From: Anastrepha obliqua
Lineage: Eukaryota; Arthropoda; Insecta; Diptera; Tephritidae
Length of the DNA stretch: 64,000 nt
Direction: 5' to 3'
Assembly: GCF_027943255.1 (NCBI RefSeq)
Contig: NC_072892.1
Coordinates: forward strand, 22,405,792 to 22,469,791
Positions 10,588-19,582 of this stretch are shown one piece after another; within the stretch, counting starts at the first letter, position 1, and each line of letters opens with the position of its first letter. The position numbers and the translations under genes were made by a program. The notes below the pieces were generated by a model. The model was not told the DNA's origin and did not search any database. It saw nothing but the letters and a program-made list of their open reading frames with translations.

Positions 10588-12233
10588 CAGTGAGGTGCAA
10601 AAATGGAACATAAATAACATAAGTTACGTTTAGTACCATATCTACGCAAACAAGCTTGTTTATTTGAATGCAATTGTACATGTATTATATAATTAGTGTG
10701 TAAGCTTTCAAATGAGCCCATAACGGTTAAAATCTAACAACAACAACTACTCATTGGAAGAGCTGAAAATAAAAACACAAATGTTCCAATTATGCACCGC
10801 TTATTTATTTATAAAAAAAAGTACAAAAAACAAATTATTTTAATATTTCGTCCAAACCCCTTCGATTTTTTTAATGCCTTTATACGGTTTGGCATACTTT
10901 CTGTATATTTAGCCACAGTTTGTGGCGAAATGGAGTACCACACATCCTGGACTCGCTCCCAGACCTCATTCATCCCTTTTGGCGGGTTTTTATAGTGTAC
11001 GAGCTTTTGTTTTACGAGAATCCACAAATTCTCAATGGGGTTCATGTGAGGGCTTTGTGCTGGCCACTGCATAACCGAAAATTTTTGGGACTTCAGCCAG
11101 CTGGACACCATTTTTGCCGTATGTTTAGGGTCATTGTCTCTTGTCATTATCTTTTTCAACAGCAAGACCGGTTTTGTGGATGGCAGCAGGCAAATTTTCT
11201 TGCAAGATCGTCAAGTACTGCTCCTTTTTCATTCGTCCTTCGATTTTGATCAAAGGACCCACACCAGTGGAAATGATGCACCCCCAAACCATTATGTTGA
11301 CACCACCATGCTTCACTGTTTCTTTCATGCTTGATTTTGTTAACTGCTGGGGATCTTTTGACCAAACCCATGAACAACCATCCGATTCAAATCGGTTGAT
11401 TTTTGTTTCATCTGACCATATCACCTGTAAAAAATAAAAATATGCATTAAATGATATTAGTTATTGAAGCTTTACTGCTTAGTACCTGCTGCCAATCTGC
11501 ATTAGTCCAATCGGTGTGTACTTCAGCAAACTTTTTTCTGCTCATTATGTTTTGTTTTTGAAAGCAGCGGTTTTTTCTTCTTTTCCGCAGCTTTCAATCC
11601 TAATTTTTTCAAATTTCGTCTCGCTGTCCATTTGCTGATTTTCAAATTCATTGTCTGAATGCCTTCTGACGGTGTCTTTACGCTACCGCTTGCAACTAGT
11701 TTAGCCAAATGCCGGCTTTCCGTCTCGGTCTTTTTTTGTGGACGCCCAGGATTTTGCTTAACTTGTAATAAATCATGTTTTTTTTAAGCCTTTGCACTGT
11801 GGTGTGACTAACTTTGAATTTTTGGGCACATTCTCGAATTGACAACCCGTCCCGCACAGATTTTACAATATTTTCTTCAACACTTGGCTTCATAGTTTTA
11901 TTTATTAATGACTTGACACTTTACCACTTTATGACACCAATTCCAGAAAAAGAACAAAAGAAACCACAGCCAAATTTAAAAAGAACCGTTAAAATTAAGC
12001 ATTGAACAACAACGAAGTAAGCGGTGCATAATTGGAACATTTGTGTTTTTATTTTCAGCTCTTCCAATGAGTAGTTGTTGTTGTTAGATTTTAACCGTTA
12101 TGGGCTCATTTGAAAGCTTACACACTAATTATATAATACATGTACAATTGCATTCAAATAAACAAGCGTGTTTGCGTAGATATGGTACTAAACGTAACTT
12201 ATGTTATTTATGTTCCATTTTTGCACCTTACTG
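10588..12233 (-). mobile_element. Tc1-like (Minos-like) transposon, copy A
   Basis: 1646 bp, flanked by TA (10586-10587 and 12234-12235). Its TIRs are about 215 bp (10588-10802 and 12019-12233) and nearly identical. The outer end starts CAGTGAGGTGCAAAAATGG. Each TIR carries an 18-bp motif GGTGCAWAAWTGGAACAT at the outside and the same motif inverted at the inside (10594-10611 with 10781-10798; 12023-12040 with 12210-12227). It is inserted into one unit of the 127-bp tandem array: the sequence on both sides rejoins to match the uninterrupted unit near 12840-12900. A second, closely similar copy lies at 20132-21771 in the other orientation. Confidence 0.93.
10809..11893 (-). pseudogene. Tc1-like DD34E transposase with intron (copy A)
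   Basis: It starts at 11893 with MKPSVEENIVKSVRDG, a helix-turn-helix (CAQKFKVSHTTVQRLK), then frame-shifts into a GRPQKK linker and second DNA-binding part (SRHLAKLVASGSVKTPSEG). A GT-AG intron of about 75 bp follows (CAG|GTACTAAG ... TTTTTTACAG|GTGATATGG, about 11497-11423). Exon 2 has the first catalytic block IWSDETKINRF, DNDPKHTAKM near 11150, and SPHMNPIENLW with the glutamate 35 residues on (DD34E). Frameshifts in the N-terminal part and just before the second Asp disable this copy. Confidence 0.85.
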
Positions 12234-12235
12234 TA

Positions 12236-12930
12236 CACGTCCGAAGGTTACCCGGGTCCACGTTTTGACCTATATCTCGAGACCCTATCTACCAATAGGT
12301 ATTCAAACTATACGGAAATCATCTTCAATACCTACTTAACAATGTGTGTAAGTTTGGTTTAATTCGGTTCAAAGACACGGCGGGTCCACGTTTTGGCATA
12401 TATTTCGAGACCCTAGTCATCAATAGGTATGAAAATTGCCCCATATTAAAGCACTTATCAACAGCTTTCATTTGCTACCCATATTGTACATACACAACCA
12501 AAGGTTACCCGGGTCCACGTTTTGACCTATATCTCGAGACCCTATCTACCAATAGGTATTCAAACTATACGGAAATCATCTTCAATACCTACTTAACAAT
12601 GTGTATAAGTTTGGTTAAATCGGTTTAAAGACACGGCGGGTCCACGTTTTGGCATATATTTCGAGACCCTAGTCATCAATAGGCATGAAAATTACCCCGT
12701 ATTAAAGCACTTATCAACAGCTTTCATTTGATATCCATATTGTACAAACACATTCTAGGGTCCACGTTTTGGTCTCTATCTCGAGACCCTAGTCACGGAG
12801 CGGATGGAAATACTCTGAACTAAAGCATTCACCAACAGCTTCCATTTGATACCCATATTGTACATACACATCCGAAGGTTACCCGGGTCCACGTTTTGAC
12901 CTATATCTCGAGCCCTATTTCCAAAATAAA
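12236..12930. repeat. 127-bp tandem array (alternating two unit types)
   Basis: Units can be counted from the anchor GGGTCCACGTTTTG at 12254, 12382, 12511, 12638, 12758 and 12885, so the spacing is 120-129 bp. Two variants alternate: GACCTATATCTCGAGACCCT followed by ATCTACCAATAGG, and GGCATATATTTCGAGACCCT followed by AGTCATCAATAGG. That gives a dimeric period of about 255 bp. The partial unit at 10541-10587 left of the Tc1 element belongs to the same array. Such internal minisatellites are typical of Helitron/Helentron-type elements. Confidence 0.88.
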
Positions 12931-13040
12931 ATATAATCCATGTTACTCGTGGATGATGTAGCTTTCGAATGGTGAAAGAATTTTTAAAATCGGTCCAGTA
13001 GTTTTGAGCCTATTCATTACAAACAAACAAAGTTAAATTA
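12931..13040 (-). mobile_element. Helentron-like 5' region (reverse orientation)
   Basis: Read on the minus strand, this contains ACTTTGTTTGTTTGT near 13025, then AATGAATAGGCTCAAAACTA, CTGGACCGATTTTAAAAATT and a CATTCGAAAGCTACATCATC stretch. This arrangement is, from memory, found just inside the 5' end of insect Helentron/HINE elements. The extreme TC-type terminus is not recognisable here. Assignment is inference. Confidence 0.45.
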
Positions 13041-13283
13041 ATAATAATAACATTAAAACAACAGGTATTATTAAAAAACTTGGTTTTATTTTAAATTCTT
13101 CAGGTGAATCAAATTAATAATAATCAATAAGAAGGCATATGCAAATACAAATACGTGAATTTATATATGTATGTACATATGCACATATACATACATATAT
13201 ACGCTCACTTATGTAGGAGAGAGCAAGATGTCGAACGTTGCCGTTCGTTTGCTTTCTTCGTTCCGCGCTTTCGCTTGCAGTTC

Positions 13284-13410
13284 ATTCAAGGTAACGGCAA
13301 TGAGCAAGGTAACGACAAATGAGCAAGGTAACGGCAATGAGCAAGGTAACGACATATGAGCAAGGTAACACTAATGAGCAAGGTAACACTAGTGAGCAAG
13401 GTAACGACAC
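13284..13410. repeat. 18-19-bp minisatellite
   Basis: Seven tandem units of the form CAAGGTAACGACAAATGAG, with GGC/GAC/ACT variants, 18 or 19 bp each. The even spacing superficially recalls a CRISPR array, but the units are directly adjacent with no spacers. Confidence 0.88.
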
Positions 13411-13515
13411 ATTTTTTCGTGCGTGCAGCCTGTTAAATCGAATTATAAGACGTTATCACGTCAAAATGTAAATATTTTTTGGGATTTATACTTTTTTCCG
13501 CATCTCTGTACAAAA

Positions 13516-14399
13516 ATCCTCAGTGTGCGCCGTCCTGCTGGAACCACATGTCGTCTAGGCCCATATGTTTCAATATGGGCCATAAGAAATTGGTTATCAT
13601 CGTTGTGTAGCGCTCGCTGTTGACGGTGACCGCCTCACCAACGTCGTTTTCAAAAAAGTACGGACCAATGACGCCACCGGCCCAAAATCCACACCAAACG
13701 GTAACATTTTCAGGATGCATTATCACCTGGTGAACCTCGTGTGGATTAGTGTCGTCCCATATACGGCAATTTTGTTTGTTAACACAGCCATTCATGCAAA
13801 AATGCGCCTCGTCACTAAAGATGATTTTTCGCCCAAAACTGGGGTTCTTTTCCAAACGATTCGAAGCCCAGTCAGCGAACAAACGGCGTTGTCTATGGTC
13901 ATCAACTTTGAGCTCCTGTGTCAGTTGGATCTTGTACGGGTGTAGGCCCAAGTCCCGACGGAAAATTCGCCAAGTTGAAGTCTGCGAAAGGCCAAGTTCT
14001 TGTGCACGGCGAGGAATAGACTGCCTCGGGTTCTGCTGTATACTTTCACGGACCGCGGCAATGTTCTCGGCTGATCTTGCGTTCCTTGAACGTACGGGTG
14101 TTGGCTGATTGTTTACTGACCCGGTCGTCTCAAATTTGGCCACCAAACGTTGAAGAGTCGACTTTGAAGGGCCACCACGTCTACCGAAAAATGGGCGCAA
14201 TGCGCGCAACGTTTGCGTTAATGAACACTCATTTTGATAATAAAGTTTTATCATTTGAACGTGCTGTTCAATCGTGTAACTTGCCATGATGATTTGGCAT
14301 AAACAACTGAATAATAAACAAAAGATTTGACAGATGTCACCAAAACAAAATGGCTGCCACAGGGCGCCAAAATCGACCCGCGCCAATTGAAAACCCATT
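13516..14399 (-). mobile_element. DD41D (rosa-like) mariner, 3' truncated
   Basis: The 5' end, AATGGGTTTTCAATTGGCGC read inward from 14399, follows TA at 14400-14401. It resembles the TIR of the related copy at 34392. The transposase frame runs inward from 14287. The element stops abruptly at about 13516, so the third catalytic Asp region and the other TIR are absent. No matching right TIR is seen in the next kilobase. Confidence 0.8.
13520..14287 (-). pseudogene. rosa-like mariner transposase, C-terminus missing
   Basis: The frame is open from ATG at 14287 (MASYTIEQHVQMIKLYY) through a paired DNA-binding region (RRGGPSKSTLQRLVAKFE; SQTSTWRIFRRDLGLHPYK) to IIFSDEAHFCMNGCVNKQNC (first catalytic Asp) and MWFQQDGAH (second). 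Around 255 of about 345 residues are present. The lost part would hold the third Asp, placed 41 residues on in this subfamily (family knowledge; rosa elements were described in tephritids). With no internal stop, the truncation looks fairly recent. Confidence 0.88.
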
Positions 14400-14401
14400 T
14401 A

Positions 14402-15544
14402 GAAAATTTGTAACAAAGTTAAGCCAGAGTAACGATGAGAGAACAACACCTCAGAGTGCCACTATTCACCTACCAAGGCTGTTCTATCGTTTAGCATCTG
14501 ATGCATAACCCTGACACAGTTTAACCAGAGATTTCTTGATTGCCTTCAGTAGGATTTTATTAAAAGCCACTCGATATCGAGGAAGGCCTCCAAAGCTGAG
14601 CTGCTCCTTCAGTCTATGCTGACACAGTTCACATAAGAAATCTTCATCGGTTCCAATGAACATGTCGGTTTTTTTGCTTCTAGCCTCAGTTGGAGTCTCC
14701 CTTAGAGGCATGGGAAGTTCTTCCCAGCTGATCCTCGCATGCCATATGGAAGATATCAGCTAGAGTTCTCCAGTAGGACTTCCAAAGCAATATCCTCATT
14801 AGCGCAACTAAGCACGATAAATGTCTTCAGTACTTCTTGATGAGTTTATAGCAACGCTATGCACCATCAGTTTATACATGTATGTCTTCGTCCTCATTCC
14901 GAAATGTGTAGTCGTTCCTTAATGGTCCCATGATTATACATATGTACATATATGCCGAGGCAGACCGGACGTAAAGACTAGAGTCACTTACGTCTGGGCC
15001 TGGGACGTACTCGGAAACCTGGCAGCGTATTTATGGCACGCTATAAAAAATTCACTATGGTTCAAATTTTATTGGAAACCTGAACCTTCATTAATATCTC
15101 AAGGGCCAAGGTGGTAGCTTAACCAAGTTGCGACTTGAATTGACAGTTTAACGTTCAATAAAGTCTGCTTAGCTGACGTCAGGTAAGTTGCACCATTGTG
15201 AATATTTTACAAAAGAATTCACAAAAACTCATTGCGAATGAGGGAAAGCTGAAGATTACATTTACAATTATTGCAAGCGTTGAGTGCTTTTCTGTTTTTT
15301 GGTGGCCACACTTATCCCACAGACATTAGATATAATACAAGAACAATAATTAAAAAATCTCTCACATGCATAAACGCTGACATGCTTGAAGCTTTTTTGT
15401 GGTAATTTATGGAATCAAAAATATGTAGTATACTAATTTGCTTAGATTTATCGCCGCTAGCGTGTTTAACCCTTTAAGCATTTTGTTTTATTCTGTGCAT
15501 GGCTGTTCTTCAGGGCACAGAGGAAATGGAAGATAGTTTCCTTT
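14402..15544. other. gene-free stretch
   Basis: A 75-codon open frame on the minus strand (14711-14484) contains a CELCQHRL sequence but no domain I recognise. Nothing else is supported. The remainder is unremarkable AT-rich DNA up to the LINE 5' truncation point. Confidence 0.45.
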
Positions 15545-17565
15545 TCCTCCGGAGGCAATCACTAAAGCTCTGGATAGGCTGGGGGTCGGAGCCGATCTTT
15601 CTAGGTTTATCTACAGAATGCTCAGCGACAGAACGGTCGTGGCAGAGTGGGGCGGCGTCTCTCTCCGCCGGCAGGTGAGCAGAGGCACGCCGCAAGGCGG
15701 GGTCCTCTCACCATTCCTCTGGATCATTGTTATCAATGACTTGCTGGAGGAGCTGGTGAGGAGGGGCTGTAGGATGATTGCCTACGCGGATGATGTGGCA
15801 TTAATTGTTAGAGGAAAGTTTATAGATACCTTGTACGATTTAATGCAGGGATATCTGAACGTAGTTGTTCAATGGGCAGCAGATTGCGGCTTATCGGTGA
15901 ATCCTCTTAAGACGGAGCTCGTCCTATTCACGAGGAAATATAAAATACCCAGAGCTCAACTCCCCTCGATGGGGGGCGCTCCGCTGGTGCTTTCTGACAA
16001 GGTGAAGTACCTAGGTCTAATCCTTGACAGCAAGCTGACGTGGAAGCCCAACATTGAGGAGAGAGTAAGGAAGGCAACAATCGCCTTGTATGGGTGCAAA
16101 GGCGCAATTGGCAAAAGGTGGGGCCTCTCGCCCAGAGTTGTATTCTGGCTCTACAATACCATAATAAAGCCAATTTTGTTATATGGAGTCACTGTCTGGT
16201 GGAACTCACTGGAGAGGACGGCATCAGTTAAAAAGCTAGAGAGAGTCCAGAGGTCTGCTCTCATTGGAATCAGTGGGGCGCTTCGAACTACTCCTACTCT
16301 GACGCTTAATGTAATGTTAAATGTGGTACCTATAGACATCGCAGGCAGAATTGCCGCTGCTCGTACCGCAATCAGACTGAGGGGCTATAAGCTCAACCTC
16401 ACATATGGGCACTCAAGCATCCTTAGAAACTTTGAGTTCATCCCCTCGTCGACGGACCAGTGTGCGCCTTCGCTAAGTCCAAGCGGAACTTTCTCCACCT
16501 ATATTCCACCAAGGGAGGAGTGGAGCGGGGGCAACACCTGGGGACAGGGCCTCGTTAACCTGTTCACGGATGGCTCGAAATTGGATGGTAGGGTTGGAGG
16601 AGGAGTATTCTGCAAAGAGCTCCCCATCAAACTGAATTTCAGGTTACCGGATCACTGCAGTGTGTTCCAAGCAGAGGTGGCCGCAATTAAAGAAGCAGCT
16701 GACTGGCTACTTACTTGCGTAATAACTGCTAAAAAGGTAAATATTTACTCCGATAGCCAAGCGGCCATTAGGGCTCTAGGCTCTATTATGGTGCATTCGA
16801 AGCTGGTCAGGGAATGCCTGGCCTCACTCTCGATTGCATCAGAATTCTTCGATATTAAGATAATTTGGGTACCTGGTCACAGTGACATTGCAGGAAACTG
16901 CGAAGCCGACGAGCTGGCCAGACAGGGGACCTGTGAGGCAATGTGTCCGCGAAAGGAGAGGATCGGGATCCGCTTGACAACCTGCGCTCTACTCTTGGAA
17001 GGATGGGCTATGCAGCAACTCAGCGAGCGCTGGGTAAGTACACGAACGTGTAGGGTCGCGAAGTCCTTCTGGCCACGTTTGGATAGGAGGCGCTCGAGGG
17101 ATATCCTGGGGATGACAAAATGTCATCTCTCAAATTTCGTGGGCATCCTCACGGGGCACTGTCCGCGAGGTACACATGCCGTGAGACTCGGAATTACTTC
17201 GAGTCCTTTTTGCGTCAGCTGTATGGAGGATGAGGTGGAATCATCTCAGCACCTGCTCCTAAGCTGCCCAGCCTTCGCGGGACTAAGATTCAAATATCTT
17301 GGTTCTCACTTCTTTTCTGCGCCTGCTGATATAGCAGGTGTTGATAACAAAAATCTGATGAACTACATCAGCAGCATAATGAGGCTAACACAACCGCGGA
17401 CTAGTCACCGTTCGTAGTCTACAAACACTCACCACTCCCCATCCCTTCCCTTCCTCCCCCTTTTTGTCTTTCAATGGTATCACAAAGGACGAACCAAACT
17501 ATTTCGTCCAAGTGGGCCCTACCCTCTGGGCAACCATTACAACCTAACCTAACCTAACCGGTTGA
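15545..17565 (+). mobile_element. 5'-truncated LINE (LOA/R1-like) with open RT and RNase H
   Basis: It begins abruptly within the RT domain (PPEAITKALDRLGVGADL), as expected of 5'-truncated target-primed insertion. It continues through an open frame to 17417 and a C/T-rich 3'UTR (17418-17540), and ends with CAACCTAACCTAACCTAACC (17540-17559). The (CCTAA)n tail replaces a poly(A), as in some dipteran non-LTR elements. No clear target-site duplication could be assigned. Confidence 0.85.
15618..17417 (+). CDS. LINE ORF2 fragment: RT + RNase H + Cys/His, 599 aa
   Basis: The open frame has the RT motifs GTPQGGVLSP (residues 23-32) and YADDVALIV (56-64, catalytic Asp pair present), then the thumb (KYLGLILDSKLTWKPNIEERV, 129-149). 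RNase H follows with all four acidic residues: D316 in LFTDGSK, E352 in FQAEVAA, D378 in IYSDSQAA and D430 in CEADELA. A C-terminal CxxC-H-C motif is at about 525-550 (FCVSCMEDEVESSQHLLLSC). Endonuclease and RT motifs 0-2 are missing, so it cannot retrotranspose alone, yet 600 codons stay open. The ATG at 15618 is simply the first in frame; translation evidence is lacking. Fragments of related proteins lie at 1.1, 8, 18, 25 and 60.5 kb. Confidence 0.9.
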   Translation: MLSDRTVVAEWGGVSLRRQVSRGTPQGGVLSPFLWIIVINDLLEELVRRGCRMIAYADDVALIVRGKFIDTLYDLMQGYLNVVVQWAADCGLSVNPLKTELVLFTRKYKIPRAQLPSMGGAPLVLSDKVKYLGLILDSKLTWKPNIEERVRKATIALYGCKGAIGKRWGLSPRVVFWLYNTIIKPILLYGVTVWWNSLERTASVKKLERVQRSALIGISGALRTTPTLTLNVMLNVVPIDIAGRIAAARTAIRLRGYKLNLTYGHSSILRNFEFIPSSTDQCAPSLSPSGTFSTYIPPREEWSGGNTWGQGLVNLFTDGSKLDGRVGGGVFCKELPIKLNFRLPDHCSVFQAEVAAIKEAADWLLTCVITAKKVNIYSDSQAAIRALGSIMVHSKLVRECLASLSIASEFFDIKIIWVPGHSDIAGNCEADELARQGTCEAMCPRKERIGIRLTTCALLLEGWAMQQLSERWVSTRTCRVAKSFWPRLDRRRSRDILGMTKCHLSNFVGILTGHCPRGTHAVRLGITSSPFCVSCMEDEVESSQHLLLSCPAFAGLRFKYLGSHFFSAPADIAGVDNKNLMNYISSIMRLTQPRTSHRS

Positions 17566-17639
17566 TTACAACCGAGGCAGTATGAATTGTAAAGGATGCC
17601 TATTTTTGCTGCTTGCTAACCTAACCCAGTTTTCCCTGC

Positions 17640-18725
17640 CGTGCGTCTGCAGGCATCCCCTCGTTGCATTAGTATCAATGATGACGTTTGTTTTTGGTTG
17701 TAGGTTGGCCAGAACGATCTACTGACTTTGCATGTCGTCTGATCCCTCCATCCACAATGTGCGATTCATAGGTATTTTGAGGAGATTGCATTTTTGATTG
17801 AACCCAGTGGTTGCAAACCGAGTCTTCAAGAATGTTACTCATCACAGATCCCCCTCTTCCCAGTTCGTCTTCTTTTCGTTTCGTTCAATGTTTCGATGTC
17901 CCGGGACCTAGATTAAGGTAGCGCTATGGTTCTCGCTCAAGGTGGTACGGCTATTCCTGCTTTGTTCCGCCAGTTTAGAGGTTGTTGTAGCCGAATCCCC
18001 AGTGCCAGAATTGCAGCTTGGCTATCCGAACGAATAGCTATATTGCCCTTACAAGAGAAGTCTGCGATTAGTAGCCTACAAGCTTCCCCTATTGCTAATA
18101 CTTCCGCCTGGAAGATACTGCAAGTACTAGGAAGACGCACAGATTTTTCACTTCCAGGTCTATGAGATATACTCTGCCTATACTAAGGCCGCCGTAGCCG
18201 AATGGGTTGGTGCGTGACTACCATTCAGAATTCAGAGAGAACGTAGGTTCGAATCTCGTTAAAAGATCAAAATGAAGAAAACGTTTTTTCTAATAGCGGT
18301 CCCCCTCGGCAGGCAATGGCAAACCTCCGAGTGTATTTCTGCCATGAAAAAGCTCCACATAAAAAAATATCTGCCGTTTGGAGTCGGCTTGAAACTGTAG
18401 GTCCCTCCATTTGTGGAATAACATCAAGACGCACACCACAAATAGGAGGAGGAGCTCTACCAAACACCCAAAAACATGACGCCAATTATACATACATACA
18501 TACTATACTATACCTGCTTCAACTTCACAATCCATTTTTGAACCATCTGCATAGACTTTAGTGTCGAACTCGTTTAGTGAAAACCTTTTACTATGATATA
18601 TTCCCCCCGGGATTGAAAGAGAGTAACTAAACTCCCTATTGAATGTCCCCGTTCGGACGATGTTATCAGTCCTCCCCGAGGCATACTAAGTTTGTCGCAA
18701 TAATAGACTGGCATGATCATAGTTT
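17640..18725 (-). pseudogene. LINE RNase H remnant split by a SINE
   Basis: On the minus strand, RNase H starts at about 18560 (KVYADGSKMDCEVEAGI), is interrupted by a SINE (18187-18500), and resumes at 18185. It continues with LPSTCSIFQAEVLAIGEACR (near 18130), AIRSDSQAAILALG (near 18030), and VPGHRNIERNE near 17900. There is a frameshift before LPSTCS and stops elsewhere. The order and spacing of the four acidic blocks make the call secure. Confidence 0.82.
18187..18500 (+). repeat. tRNA-derived SINE inserted in a LINE
   Basis: Full-length copy of the family defined at 2222-2535: A box GCCGTAGCCGAATGGGTTGG, B box GGTTCGAATCTCG, the conserved body and a GCCAATTATACATACATA tail. The LINE sequence CTATACT flanks both sides (about 18178-18184, and after the tail near 18506-18516), consistent with a short target-site duplication. 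Removing the SINE restores the RNase H reading order of the host LINE fragment. Confidence 0.88.
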
Positions 18726-19080
18726 TTTTTCCTTCAGCGACCCGCTTCATTTAACCTAAATGCACTCATGGTTGCCATCTTCTTGATATGCAGATCAATT
18801 GGGTGTACGAGTATACTCGATATAAACGCCTAAGGGTTAAGCACAAACGCCCGTTAAAACACTTTTCAAATTACATAAAAATCAACTCACCATTATTTAA
18901 AACAAACAAAAAAAAATAAAATAAAATTAAAAAAAAATATAAAAAAAATATATAAATAAAAAAATAAATTGAAATTAAAAAAAACAAAATCCACATGATA
19001 ATTGATGCACCATTTTAGAATTGTGGCAATTCACAATAAATAAATAAAGAAACGAGTCACAGTATAAACGCAAAATGCTC
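18726..19080. other. gene-free AT-rich stretch
   Basis: A-rich runs at 18900-18990. No gene or repeat boundary is recognised. Confidence 0.5.
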
Positions 19081-19253
19081 GGGTATATTCAACAATGCAT
19101 TATAATGCGCAACATACCATTTCAGAGTGAGCAGTGCGATGCAAATATGGCAGTACTGCAAATGCAACGCGTTCTTAAACGTCATTTTTGTATCAAAAGT
19201 CGTGCATTATTTGCAGCAAAAATTTTCACACTGCCAATAAATACGCTAGTACA

Positions 19254-19582
19254 ATGTCTGATGAAAAGTGGGTATTTAATTATTTATTTTAGCTTTTAAT
19301 ACAAAAATTGATGAAAAATACGATATTTAAACTTTATTTTATTATACTTTTCTTGGTTTTAGTGATTACTTTAGTACATCGGAGATAAAATTACTGCTCA
19401 GAGTCCGACTGAGCATGGAGAACGAGTTCACGTCGGGAAGGAGGAAAAAGAGCGTGCTCTGGGCTAAGGTCGTAGATGAAGTAAAAAAAGTTAAGAAAGA
19501 TTTAAAAATAGATAGAAACATCGCCCAGCGAAAATTTTCTAATTTACTCATCACATATAAGCGAATAAAAAATAGATATTAA
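19254..19582 (+). CDS. Myb/SANT-like DNA-binding ORF of Harbinger-like element, 77 aa
   Basis: Exon 1 (19254-19267, ATGTCTGATGAAAA) has a GT donor. An intron with a TTTTAG acceptor leads to exon 2 (19363-19582). Together they give 78 codons including the stop, with no internal stop. The protein is basic and helical, with LLLRVRLSMENEF, then LWAKVVDEVKKV and QRKFSNLLITYKRIK. The last two are the spaced Trp/Phe helices of a Myb/SANT or MADF-like fold. The same MSDxK exon and intron position recur in the two other copies (22325-22312 and about 24583, both minus). It probably assists transposase binding; that role is family knowledge, not shown here. Confidence 0.65.

Larger units (their letters stand above)
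10266..13470. mobile_element. composite repeat block with inverted subterminal motif
   Basis: A motif AACGTGATAACGTCATAAG (10309-10327) near the left side recurs inverted as TATAAGACGTTATCACGT at about 13446-13463. Between them lie a pentanucleotide array (10442-10540), a 127-bp tandem array interrupted by a Tc1-like element, a segment that looks like a Helentron 5' region in reverse (12930-13035), and an 18-19-bp minisatellite. Whether the outer motif pair bounds one element or belongs to two separate repeats cannot be settled from the sequence alone. Confidence 0.45.

Noticed and set aside
13284..13410. Regular 18-19-bp repeats resembling a CRISPR array
   Set aside because: Units are contiguous with no unique spacers, and the window is eukaryotic. 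It is a minisatellite.
14484..14711. 75-codon minus-strand frame with CELCQHRL
   Set aside because: No second zinc-ligand pair and no similarity I recognise. May be LINE-derived but cannot be shown.
18267..18493. Open frame with FWVFGRAPPPICGxRLDVIPQ, also seen near 2.4, 26.3, 39.7 and 41.2 kb
   Set aside because: It recurs only because it is the antisense (or sense) translation of the SINE body. Frames are not conserved among copies.
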